From Thermoplasmata archaeon (GTDB lineage: Archaea > Thermoplasmatota > Thermoplasmata > Thermoplasmatales > Aciduliprofundaceae): a DNA stretch of 9,706 nt. Location: contig JAGGTO010000090.1 of assembly GCA_021163705.1 (NCBI GenBank), positions 1 through 9,706 on the forward strand, given 5' to 3'. The position numbers and the translations under genes are program-made. The notes below the pieces were generated by a model, which was given only the letters and a program-made list of their open reading frames with translations, was not told where the DNA came from and did no database searches. Of the stretch, positions 1-6,582 are shown one piece after another. Each line of letters starts with the position of its first letter. The first letter of the stretch is position 1.

Positions 1-32
1 ATGTCAAACAATATCACGCTGACCCCACCCAC
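1..32 (-). CDS. possible 5' end of a divergent gene (partial)
   Basis: On the minus strand a GTG at 32-30 opens a frame that stays open to the window edge and reads V-G-G-V-S-V-I-L-F-D. A second in-frame GTG lies at 17-15. The hydrophobic strand ending in Asp resembles the start of HAD-type hydrolases, but ten residues cannot establish a family. The AT-rich block at 41-60 could serve as a promoter in this direction as well as for radB. No other reading of bases 1-40 is convincing. Confidence is low because the gene is almost entirely outside the window. Confidence 0.25.
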   Translation of the reverse strand, partial: MGGVSVILFD

Positions 33-50
33 TCCCCTTTTTTATTCAGT

Positions 51-60
51 AAATTTATTA
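51..60 (+). promoter_or_regulatory. TATA-like box for radB-fen
   Basis: The sequence AAATTTATTA is centred about 28 bp upstream of the GTG at 84. This is the spacing expected for an archaeal TATA box driving a leaderless transcript that begins at or near that GTG. There is no Shine-Dalgarno sequence before 84, which agrees with a leaderless start. A second AT-rich stretch at 37-45 could be an alternative. Confidence 0.4.
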
Positions 61-83
61 ATCCATGATGCTTTTTGTTTTTC

Positions 84-776
84 GTGGAAAGGATCAAGAG
101 CGGCTGCAGATCCATCGATTCTATGCTTGGAGGAGGATTTGAGAGGGGATGTATCACAGAGATTTACGGAGAGGCGGGAAGTGGAAAGACCAATATATGT
201 TTGCAAACTGCCATAAATGTCGCAAAAGAAGGAAAAAAGGTGATATACATAGATACGGAAGGAGTTTCAATGGAGAGATTTTCCCAGCTCGGAGGAAACG
301 AGGAGATTGCTAAAAACATCCTCTTTTATCAGGTGTATAAATTTTCGGAGCAGAGGGATGTGATTGAAAGAGCGGTAAAGCTTGTGGAACAGAGAGATAA
401 TATTCCAATTATAATTGTGGATTCCCTCACTGAATTTTACCGTGCAGAGAGAGGGGTGGGTGAGGATACATCATCCAAGAGAAGCAGTCTTGCCTGGCAG
501 TTAAGTCTTTTGAGCGGTATTGCACGAAAGAAGAAGATTGCAGTTCTCGTAACAAATCAAGTTTATATGGATACATCTACTGGAGAGTTAAAGCCCATAG
601 GTGGTCATACACTGCATCACAACGCCAAAATAATTCTGCATCTCCGAAAAATAGGAAATGGTTTTAGGGAGGCCGTGCTTGTGAAACATCGCTCCCGACC
701 TGAGGGACTTGTTGCGAGATTTGTTATTAAGGGTGATGGCCTGTATCCTGTGGAGGGTGATGAAAATGGGAGTTAA
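84..776 (+). CDS. radB: DNA repair and recombination protein RadB
   Basis: RadB is the archaeal RadA/RecA paralogue that acts as an accessory factor in homologous recombination. It lacks strong strand-exchange activity and is known in other archaea to contact the Hjc resolvase and polymerase D. The product is about 230 residues, the family's usual size, and is essentially only a RecA-type ATPase core. It has LGGGFERG near the N-terminus, Walker A GEAGSGKT at 29-36, a hydrophobic Walker B strand IIIVDS ending around Asp113, and a TNQVY motif further on. The N-terminal helix-hairpin-helix domain of RadA is absent. The frame first opens with TTG at 75, but I prefer GTG 84. It gives the family-like start V-E-R-I-K-S-G-C and sits at leaderless distance from the TATA-like box. 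The 3' end overlaps fen by 11 bp, so the two are probably co-transcribed. Confidence 0.88.
   Translation: MERIKSGCRSIDSMLGGGFERGCITEIYGEAGSGKTNICLQTAINVAKEGKKVIYIDTEGVSMERFSQLGGNEEIAKNILFYQVYKFSEQRDVIERAVKLVEQRDNIPIIIVDSLTEFYRAERGVGEDTSSKRSSLAWQLSLLSGIARKKKIAVLVTNQVYMDTSTGELKPIGGHTLHHNAKIILHLRKIGNGFREAVLVKHRSRPEGLVARFVIKGDGLYPVEGDENGS
756..761 (+). promoter_or_regulatory. ribosome-binding site of fen
   Basis: GGTGAT lies four bases before the ATG at 766, inside the last codons of radB. It fixes the fen start at 766 rather than at the in-frame TTG at 709, which would add 19 residues foreign to the family. Confidence 0.65.
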
Positions 777-1785
777 TATCTCGGATATAATTGTGGCGCA
801 GGAAATAAGAATGAGCGAGCTTAAAGGTAAAATAGTGGCCATTGATGCGTACAATGCACTTTATCAATTTTTAAGTATAATAAGGCAGCCCGATGGCACG
901 CCCCTGAGAGATTCAAAGGGGAGAGTCACCTCACACCTTTCTGGACTTCTCTATCGAACTGCAAATTATCTTGCTGAGGGTATAAAGCCCGTGTATGTTT
1001 TTGACGGCCGTCCCCCAGATCTCAAGATGCGTACCATTGAGGAAAGGATGAAAATAAGGATGGAAGCCCGGGAAAAATGGGAGGAAGCGTTGAAAAGGGG
1101 AGAGGTGGAGGAAGCCAGAATTATGGCACAGCAAGCATCCTATTTAACCAAGGATATGGTCTCTGAAGCCAAGAAACTCCTAGATTGTATGGGCGTGCCC
1201 TGGGTCCAGGCTCCAGGAGAGGGAGAGGCACAGGCTGCCTATATGGCAATGAAGGGAGATGCATATGCCTCCGCATCTCAGGATTTTGATTCTCTTCTCT
1301 TCGGCACGCCAAGACTGATTCGCAATCTCGCCATTACAGGCAAGAGAAAGCTGCCGAGAAAGAGGGTGTATGTGGATGTCAAGCCTGAGATGATTCTTCT
1401 TGAGGAGAATCTTCGCAATCTCGGGATAACGAGAGAGCAGCTTGTGGATATAGGAATCCTTGTGGGCACAGACTACAATGAGGGTGTTAAGGGCATAGGT
1501 CCCAAAACAGCCCTGAAATTGATAAAGAAACATGGAACACTTGAAGAGGTTATGAAGGTGAAGGGCATAGAGATGGAAAATTATGAAAAAATAAGGAAAA
1601 TTTTCCTCGAGCCATCGGTCACGGATGATTACATGCTTCAATGGAGAGCTGTGGACGAAGATGCACTTCTGAGCTTTCTCTGCGATGAACACGATTTTTC
1701 AAGAGAAAGAGTTCTGAGTGCCGTGGAGAAGATGAAATTGTTCAGAAAATATAGGGAACAGCGCAGCCTGGATGCGTGGTTCTAA
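766..1785 (+). CDS. fen: flap endonuclease 1 (FEN-1)
   Basis: This is a structure-specific nuclease that removes 5' flaps during Okazaki-fragment maturation and long-patch base excision repair, working on the PCNA clamp. The 339-residue product has the canonical archaeal start MGVNISD. All the metal-binding acidic residues are at standard positions: Asp27, Asp80, Glu152 and Glu154 in GEGEAQAA, Asp173 and Asp175 in SQDFDSLLFG, and Asp236 in GTDYNEG. A helix-hairpin-helix segment GIGPKTALKLIKKHG follows. The last eight residues, QRSLDAWF (332-339), are a perfect PCNA-interacting box. The gene starts inside the end of radB, and its last 87 bp are overlapped on the opposite strand by hom. Nothing essential is missing. 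Confidence 0.97.
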   Translation: MGVNISDIIVAQEIRMSELKGKIVAIDAYNALYQFLSIIRQPDGTPLRDSKGRVTSHLSGLLYRTANYLAEGIKPVYVFDGRPPDLKMRTIEERMKIRMEAREKWEEALKRGEVEEARIMAQQASYLTKDMVSEAKKLLDCMGVPWVQAPGEGEAQAAYMAMKGDAYASASQDFDSLLFGTPRLIRNLAITGKRKLPRKRVYVDVKPEMILLEENLRNLGITREQLVDIGILVGTDYNEGVKGIGPKTALKLIKKHGTLEEVMKVKGIEMENYEKIRKIFLEPSVTDDYMLQWRAVDEDALLSFLCDEHDFSRERVLSAVEKMKLFRKYREQRSLDAWF

Positions 1786-2814
1786 ATCCCTGGAGAAATA
1801 ATGGTTGTGAATTGCAAGTACATCACTCAGAACAGCCTGACCCGTTTCTTTTCCTCCCGCTCCGGGACCTCTGATGAACACTCTGCCGAGATTATCTGTG
1901 TGGATGAGCAGGGCATTCTCGATTCCATCCACAGAATAGAGGAGATTATCCCTGCTTATTTTCTCCGGCCTAACATTCACTGCTACTTCATCACCCTTCT
2001 TTATAAGCGTGGCTATGAGCTTTATTTTGTTTCCCTGCTGTAAAGCCTCCTTGATATCCTGTGAAGAAATTTTACAGATGCCTTCCACACTCACATCCTC
2101 CAAGGAGATATTAGCATCCATAATCACATTTGCGAGTATAACTGCCTTGATTGCAGCATCCATACCATCTACATCTCCAGATGGGTCTTTCTCCGCATAG
2201 CCCTTTTCCTGTGCAAAATGCAGAGCTTCTTCGAAACTCAATCCTCTCTCCATCATGCTCAGTATGAAATTTGTGGTGCCGTTGAGAATTCCCTCAATTT
2301 GGGTTATTTCGCATCCTGCGAGAGCATCTCTCATTAAATTTATGGAGGGTGTGCCACTCAGCACCGTGCCTTCAAATTTCAGCAGAACCCCATTTCTATC
2401 CGCAATCTTTTTTAACTCTCTGTAGCCTCTCGCAATGCTGCCCTTGTTTGTTGTCACTGCATGCACACCATTCTCAAGGGCAATTCTTAGATATCTCATG
2501 CTCGGCTCTCCTGTGCGCACATCTGTGGGTATTGCCTCCACAAGAATATCCAGATTGCCACTCTTTATTAAATCTTCCACACTCATTCTTTGAAGATATG
2601 ATACGAATTCTCCTTTTTCCTCCACCTCTTTTATCACTCTTTTAAGTGGTAACCCATTCTCTCTGTAAATGGAGCCCTTTGAGCGGTCAACTATGCCCAC
2701 TATTTTATAGCGAAAATCGTATTTTCTCCTGAGATATTCCCTCTTCTCCATGAGAACTCTTGCAAAACCCTGTCCCACATGACCAAATCCTACTATTCCA
2801 ATGTTCCATATCAT
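1699..2814 (-). CDS. hom: homoserine dehydrogenase with C-terminal extension
   Basis: Catalyses the NAD(P)H-dependent reduction of aspartate semialdehyde to homoserine, the branch point toward threonine and methionine. The N-terminal Rossmann motif is GFGHVG (9-14), with an acidic residue Asp43 ending the second strand. TTNKGSIA (121-128) and GILNGTTNFIL (175-185) form the substrate region. Asp219 and Lys223 in MDAAIKAVILAN match the catalytic pair of the family. The stand-alone archaeal form normally ends soon after the GPGAGGKET motif. Here the frame runs roughly 31 residues further, and its last 28 codons lie antisense to the end of fen. There is no ACT domain. The ATG at 2814 overlaps the thrC stop as ATGA, which implies translational coupling. 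It is the last gene of the threonine operon. Confidence 0.93.
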   Translation of the reverse strand: MIWNIGIVGFGHVGQGFARVLMEKREYLRRKYDFRYKIVGIVDRSKGSIYRENGLPLKRVIKEVEEKGEFVSYLQRMSVEDLIKSGNLDILVEAIPTDVRTGEPSMRYLRIALENGVHAVTTNKGSIARGYRELKKIADRNGVLLKFEGTVLSGTPSINLMRDALAGCEITQIEGILNGTTNFILSMMERGLSFEEALHFAQEKGYAEKDPSGDVDGMDAAIKAVILANVIMDANISLEDVSVEGICKISSQDIKEALQQGNKIKLIATLIKKGDEVAVNVRPEKISRDNLLYSVDGIENALLIHTDNLGRVFIRGPGAGGKETGQAVLSDVLAIHNHYFSRDLEPRIQAALFPIFSEQFHLLHGTQNSFS

Positions 2815-4001
2815 CCCTCTCCCTCCATTATACGACTGAATGCTTCTAGGCTTGGCTCTATGGGTGGAGGAAGCTCTATGCTTCCAATGATAATATTGGG
2901 ATCCTTCAACCCATGGCCGGTGGTTATGAGTACAGTTACCTCGTCTCTATCCACAGTGCCATTTTCACGGAGTTTTAGCAATCCGGCCAAGGATGCTGAG
3001 GAAGCAGGCTCAACAAAGATACCTTCCTTTGATGCCAGCATCCTTTGAGCCTTTAGAATTTCATCATCACTCACAATCTCAAATAACCCTCCAGATTCCT
3101 CCACTGCTCTCCACGCCTTGGGCCAGTTAACCGGAGAGCCTATGCGTATTGCCGTTGCCACAGTCTCGGGATCCTTTACTGGCCTGTATTCTTCTCTCTC
3201 CTTCCATGCCCTTGCAAGCGGTGCGGCATTCTGGGCCTGTATGCCAATCATCCTCGGCAATCTCTCTATTATTCCTGCCTCATAGAGTTCCCGAAAGCCT
3301 TTCCATATGGCTGATATGTTTCCTGCATTTCCCACCGGTAAAATAATGTTATCAGGCACGATTTGAAGGGAATCAAAGATTTCAAAGGCTATTGTCTTCT
3401 GCCCCTCTAGCCTGAAGGGATTTATGGAATTAAGCATGTATATGCCAAGCTCCTCACTTGCCTGCTGTACAATTTTGAACGCCTCATCGAAGTTACCCCT
3501 TACAGGAACCACTTGGGCTCCATAAACCATGCCCTGTGCCAGTTTACCCAGGGCAATTTTACCGTCGGGTATGAGTACATAGCATCTCAATCCAGATGCC
3601 GCTGCATACGCAGCCAGAGATGCCGCAGTGTTGCCCGTGGAGGCACATATGAGATTTCTCTTGCCGAGCTCAATCGCCTTGGATACACCGACAGTCATAC
3701 CACGATCTTTGAATGAGCCTGTTGGATTTGCACCCTCGTTCTTAACATAAATTTCATTCATATTCAGAATCTCTGGGATATGGCGAAGTCTGTAAAGAGG
3801 TGTGCCCCCTTCAAATAGCGAGACCTTCTTCTCTACAGGTATGAATGAGCTGTACTTCCACAGGGTTATGTTGTGCGAGTCAAACACATTTTCCACATTG
3901 TCAGTATCTATCACCACTTCCAGCAATCCACCGCATTCGCATCTGTATCGGATTTCATTCATGGGATACCTTCTTCCACATTCAATACATCTCAAATACA
4001 T
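2811..4001 (-). CDS. thrC: threonine synthase
   Basis: This PLP-dependent enzyme converts O-phosphohomoserine to threonine and phosphate, the last step of the pathway. The 396-residue product begins with a zinc-ribbon-like segment containing Cys5, Cys8, Cys21 and Cys23, as in many archaeal threonine synthases. The PLP lysine is Lys98 in GSFKDRG, preceded by EGGTPL and KNEGANPTG. STGNTAASLAAYAA is the phosphate/substrate loop. LPVGNAGNISA binds cofactor phosphate, and VEPASSASLAGL follows near the C-terminus. The start at 4001 is secured by a strong ribosome-binding site and lies inside the end of thrB (10 bp overlap). The stop overlaps the hom start. Confidence 0.95.
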   Translation of the reverse strand: MYLRCIECGRRYPMNEIRYRCECGGLLEVVIDTDNVENVFDSHNITLWKYSSFIPVEKKVSLFEGGTPLYRLRHIPEILNMNEIYVKNEGANPTGSFKDRGMTVGVSKAIELGKRNLICASTGNTAASLAAYAAASGLRCYVLIPDGKIALGKLAQGMVYGAQVVPVRGNFDEAFKIVQQASEELGIYMLNSINPFRLEGQKTIAFEIFDSLQIVPDNIILPVGNAGNISAIWKGFRELYEAGIIERLPRMIGIQAQNAAPLARAWKEREEYRPVKDPETVATAIRIGSPVNWPKAWRAVEESGGLFEIVSDDEILKAQRMLASKEGIFVEPASSASLAGLLKLRENGTVDRDEVTVLITTGHGLKDPNIIIGSIELPPPIEPSLEAFSRIMEGEG

Positions 4002-4876
4002 TCTGCACCACCTCCTATCTCTGTGACATAATACTCCGCATCTATTCCCCGGGATTTGAGTTGTTCTACCACGGCTCTTCCCACATCGCTTAGATTCTCA
4101 CCTATGGCGAACATTGCGGGTCCGGAGCCGGAAATCATGAGATTGTAGGCACCTGCATCCAGAGCTGCATTTTTTGCATCCTGAAACCATGGATAAAGAG
4201 GTTTGCGATATGGAAAAGCTATATAATCCTCCAGATATCTTCCAGCGGCTGCGAGATCTCCACTGATAAGTGCCACTATTAAGGATGAAGCCAGTGCAAT
4301 ATTTCTTGATGCATGCTCCACCGGTATTTCTCTTGGAACATGCTTCCTTGCCTCTCCCGTATTTATTTCCACATGGGGAAGAATTACTACAAGAGATAGT
4401 TTCATGTTAATTCTAACAACATCCAGGGGCTCAGTGGAATTCACTACGGTGAACCCACCGTAATAGGCAGGCACCACATTATCTCCGTGCCTGAAGCCAC
4501 TTGCAACTCTCTCTCCTTCAAGGGCTGCTTTTATTATTTTCTCCTCCTCCTCAATCCCTAGCAATTTCGCAGCTGCAAATGCACCGCCCAAAGAGGATGC
4601 TCCAGAGCTTCCCAGTCCACTACCTGGCCTTATGCCCTTTCTTATTCGCATTCTGATTTCATCATCCATGCCATACTGCTGTAGAAGAGCTCTGGCAGCC
4701 ACATATGCAACATTTTTCAATGGCTCTTGAGGCACTTCATAGCCCTCCACTATGACTTCTGGCACATCACTTAACTCAATTTCCACAATATCATGCAGGG
4801 CTGTTATGGCCGCACCGAAAACATCGTATCCAGGGCCAAAGTTGGCTATGGTTGCAGGAACCTTTACCCTAATCAT
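3992..4876 (-). CDS. thrB: homoserine kinase (GHMP family)
   Basis: Phosphorylates homoserine with ATP to O-phosphohomoserine, the substrate of the ThrC encoded next. The 294-residue product is typical of the GHMP kinase fold. It starts MIRVKVPATIANFGPGYDVFG and carries the ATP-binding glycine loop PGSGLGSSGASS at 84-95, in the family normally GLGSSAASA-like. The C-terminal glycine motif LMISGSGPAMFAI (the GHMP motif 3 region) is present. It overlaps the upstream aspartokinase by 8 bp and the downstream thrC by 10 bp. Its last codons, encoding G-G-G-A-E, double as the thrC ribosome-binding site. The ATG at 4876 is preferred because the family start M-x-V-K-V-P-A-T follows at once, although the Shine-Dalgarno there is weak. 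Confidence 0.94.
   Translation of the reverse strand: MIRVKVPATIANFGPGYDVFGAAITALHDIVEIELSDVPEVIVEGYEVPQEPLKNVAYVAARALLQQYGMDDEIRMRIRKGIRPGSGLGSSGASSLGGAFAAAKLLGIEEEEKIIKAALEGERVASGFRHGDNVVPAYYGGFTVVNSTEPLDVVRINMKLSLVVILPHVEINTGEARKHVPREIPVEHASRNIALASSLIVALISGDLAAAGRYLEDYIAFPYRKPLYPWFQDAKNAALDAGAYNLMISGSGPAMFAIGENLSDVGRAVVEQLKSRGIDAEYYVTEIGGGAECI
4009..4016 (-). promoter_or_regulatory. strong ribosome-binding site of thrC
   Basis: Read on the minus strand this is AGGAGGTG, an essentially full-length match to the 3' end of archaeal 16S rRNA. It is seven bases from the thrC ATG and embedded in the thrB coding sequence. It suggests thrC can be translated efficiently on its own rather than only by readthrough from thrB. 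Confidence 0.7.
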
Positions 4877-5894
4877 AGAGCATCATCCCGTGTATCTCTC
4901 TCATGGTCTCCTCTAGGTTTTTTCTCTCTACAAAATAGGTGATGTAATCTTTCCCTCTGGCAAGTTTTCTGTGAGGCATCCGTGGTACATCTTCTCCTAT
5001 TATGGATAGTGCATAGCCATCCCTGAGTGGCTTGTGTGTTATCAGTGGCATCTTCATATCCAGCTCATCCACCATGGTGCCCATTCTCCAATCTTTGGTT
5101 CGCCCAATCACTATGGGTATCTCTCCTTTTATTGTATTCAGAGCTTTGCTGTGTATAGCTCTCATGCCCAATCTGGAGGCGATTTTTGCCCTTCTGTATG
5201 AAAGAAAAGGAATTATGCGGGCATCTTTAACTATGTAAGGATCTGCGGTGTATATTCCCTCAACCTCTCCCATTATGAGAACCTTCCTTGCCCTTAGAAG
5301 ATATGCCAAAGATGTTGCAGTATAATCGCTTCCGTTCCTTCCAAGGGTAGTTCTGTAGCCTCCATATCTGCCTGTGAATCCAGTTACCACAGGAATGCCA
5401 CCACTTTCCCATATTTTTTCAAGCCTACCCAGTCTCCTTGCAGTCTCTCCCAGAACTATTTTTGCATCTCCAAAATTTCCATCGGTGATAATTATCTCAT
5501 AGGCATCAACCGCAACGCCACTCTCCAGGAGATTTGCAAAGATTCTGGAGGATACTCTCTCTCCTATTGAGAGTATATGATCCACATAACTTCTTCTGCA
5601 GGGATACAATCTGCGATGTTCCCTCACCCACTTGAGCTCCCTTAGCTCCTTCTCAATACCTACTTCCTCTGCGTATTTTTCATGTATATCCACAAATTTC
5701 TCCAGATATGCCGCGTCTCCTGTAAGTGCAAAGGATAAAAGTGTGTCCGTGGCTTCTGAGAGCGCGGATACCACAACAGTTACAAGATTTCTCTCCGATA
5801 GGGATTTCACAAAACCCACTGCTTCTCTCAAAAAATACCTCACTGATGTGCCACCAAACTTAATCACTATTCTTGGGATCTGTTTGTGAATCAC
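4869..5894 (-). CDS. lysC: aspartate kinase, short form
   Basis: Phosphorylates aspartate to aspartyl phosphate, the first step toward threonine, methionine and lysine. The amino acid kinase domain spans about residues 8-275. It has KFGGTSV (12-18), the Ser-Ile-Gly-Glu motif at 109-112, TTLGRNGSDYTA (182-193, usually GRGGSD) and GEVEGIYTADP (208-218). At 341 residues it is much shorter than the usual 400-470, and only about 66 residues follow the kinase domain. That tail contains an ACT-like first strand ALSIIGEDV and, soon after, a last strand and helix YITYFVERKNLEETMREIH, with the ligand-binding middle missing. Start is GTG 5894, because an in-frame stop lies just upstream. AAGGAG abuts this GTG, closer than normal. 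It heads the four-gene threonine operon, and its stop overlaps thrB by 8 bp. Calling it the first gene of a threonine-dedicated operon is inference. Confidence 0.9.
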   Translation of the reverse strand: MIHKQIPRIVIKFGGTSVRYFLREAVGFVKSLSERNLVTVVVSALSEATDTLLSFALTGDAAYLEKFVDIHEKYAEEVGIEKELRELKWVREHRRLYPCRRSYVDHILSIGERVSSRIFANLLESGVAVDAYEIIITDGNFGDAKIVLGETARRLGRLEKIWESGGIPVVTGFTGRYGGYRTTLGRNGSDYTATSLAYLLRARKVLIMGEVEGIYTADPYIVKDARIIPFLSYRRAKIASRLGMRAIHSKALNTIKGEIPIVIGRTKDWRMGTMVDELDMKMPLITHKPLRDGYALSIIGEDVPRMPHRKLARGKDYITYFVERKNLEETMREIHGMMLYD

Positions 5895-5926
5895 TCCTTC
5901 GCATCATAAAAACATCAAGGAGCTTG

Positions 5927-5940
5927 TTATATATAAAAAT
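5927..5940 (-). promoter_or_regulatory. TATA box of the lysC-thrB-thrC-hom operon
   Basis: Read on the minus strand this is ATTTTTATATATAA, a strong archaeal TATA box preceded by a purine-rich GTAAGAA that could be a TFB recognition element. Transcription would begin near 5906, giving a leader of about 12 bases before the GTG at 5894. Confidence 0.65.
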
Positions 5941-5950
5941 TCTTACCTGA

Positions 5951-5983
5951 TTTTTGAAGATATTTCGAAAGATGAGTCAAAAA
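5951..5983 (+). promoter_or_regulatory. candidate operator: nested palindrome between divergent promoters
   Basis: The outer arms TTTTTGA (5951-5957) and TCAAAAA (5977-5983) are inverted copies. The eight-base palindrome TTTCGAAA (5963-5970) sits at almost the same centre of symmetry. The element lies upstream of the minus-strand TATA box and touches the plus-strand TATA box. A regulator bound here could block the ABC cassette promoter or influence both genes. No regulator gene is adjacent, so this is a structural observation only. AT-rich DNA produces short palindromes by chance. Confidence 0.35.
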
Positions 5984-5995
5984 ATATATATATCT
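5979..5995 (+). promoter_or_regulatory. TATA box of the ABC cassette operon
   Basis: AAAAAATATATATATCT is a run of A and TA steps typical of an archaeal TATA box. A start of transcription about 25 bases downstream, near 6012, would give a leader of roughly 30 bases. That leader would include the strong ribosome-binding site at 6028-6034. Confidence 0.6.
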
Positions 5996-6027
5996 ATAAT
6001 ACATTATTCCTCCTGTCTTAGATGGGT

Positions 6028-6034
6028 GGGAGGT
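6028..6034 (+). promoter_or_regulatory. ribosome-binding site of the secreted-protein gene
   Basis: GGGAGGT lies six bases before the GTG at 6041 and decides the start. The longer frame open from 5954 would translate the promoter and place this site inside the gene. Confidence 0.75.
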
Positions 6035-6040
6035 AAAGAA

Positions 6041-6574
6041 GTGAAGTGGATAAAGGCAATAATGGCAATAGGGCTAATTCTCCTACTGCTATTGCCTACC
6101 ATAGGTCAAAGTGCACAGGGAAGCCATAAGGCGATGCCCAGATATGGTATCAGGGAACTCAAACTTGGAGACGATGCTGCTTCGTGTGGAGGAAGCACGG
6201 AAGTGGTGTTTCATATAAGCGTCATGGTGGACATATTCTCCGTGGGCACAACATGGTCCGGTTCATCACCGAGATGGGCCGCAGCCATAGTTCTCACGGG
6301 ATTATATGATGATGCACATCACAGATTTGCAGCCTTTGGAAGAGGAAGAGAGTACAGAACAGAGAGTGGTACTGCAGGTTACAACGGATACGATTTCAAG
6401 TGGGGTTACACCAGGGGAATTGAAATACATAGGGTTTATGGAACGCATTACTATGATGTTGAGTATAATCAGAAGTACAAGGTGCGGTACTGGTACGCCT
6501 GGGGCACACTTGACAATGGGTGGGATGAAGGAACATTGTCTGCACAGGCTCTAATACACGAGGATTACATGTAG
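6041..6574 (+). CDS. small secreted protein, Tyr/Trp/Gly-rich, unknown family
   Basis: I do not recognise this 177-residue protein. It begins with a clear signal peptide: a basic start MKWIK, a hydrophobic core of Ile and Leu to about residue 18, then PTIGQSA, with cleavage likely near residues 24-26. The mature part, about 150 residues, has no second membrane segment and so should be released or surface-associated. It is rich in Tyr, Trp and Gly, especially from about residue 100 (GYNGYDFKWGYTRG, THYYDVEYN, VRYWYAWG), a composition typical of beta-rich exposed domains. It has a single Cys (49), so no internal disulfide, and no N-x-S/T glycosylation sequon. It is first in a five-gene operon with an ABC transporter. 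It could be that transporter's cargo, a secreted partner or a bacteriocin-like effector, and none of these is shown by the sequence. The start is GTG with a strong ribosome-binding site. Confidence 0.8.
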   Translation: MKWIKAIMAIGLILLLLLPTIGQSAQGSHKAMPRYGIRELKLGDDAASCGGSTEVVFHISVMVDIFSVGTTWSGSSPRWAAAIVLTGLYDDAHHRFAAFGRGREYRTESGTAGYNGYDFKWGYTRGIEIHRVYGTHYYDVEYNQKYKVRYWYAWGTLDNGWDEGTLSAQALIHEDYM

Positions 6575-6582
6575 GTGAGGGA

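Noticed and set aside
709..765. N-terminal extension of FEN-1 from an upstream TTG
   Set aside because: The added residues do not belong to the family, and the GGTGAT site directly precedes the canonical MGV start at 766.
757..766. C-box-like GTGATGAAAA suggesting a C/D box guide RNA
   Set aside because: It is explained by the fen ribosome-binding site and start region, and I saw no D box at suitable spacing.
1180..1692. 170-codon open frame on the minus strand opposite fen
   Set aside because: It lies entirely across the conserved FEN-1 coding region, has no ribosome-binding site or recognisable domain, and its composition is that of an antisense shadow.
5954..6040. N-terminal extension of the secreted protein from an upstream start
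   Set aside because: It would translate through the TATA box and ribosome-binding site and bury the signal peptide behind 29 residues.
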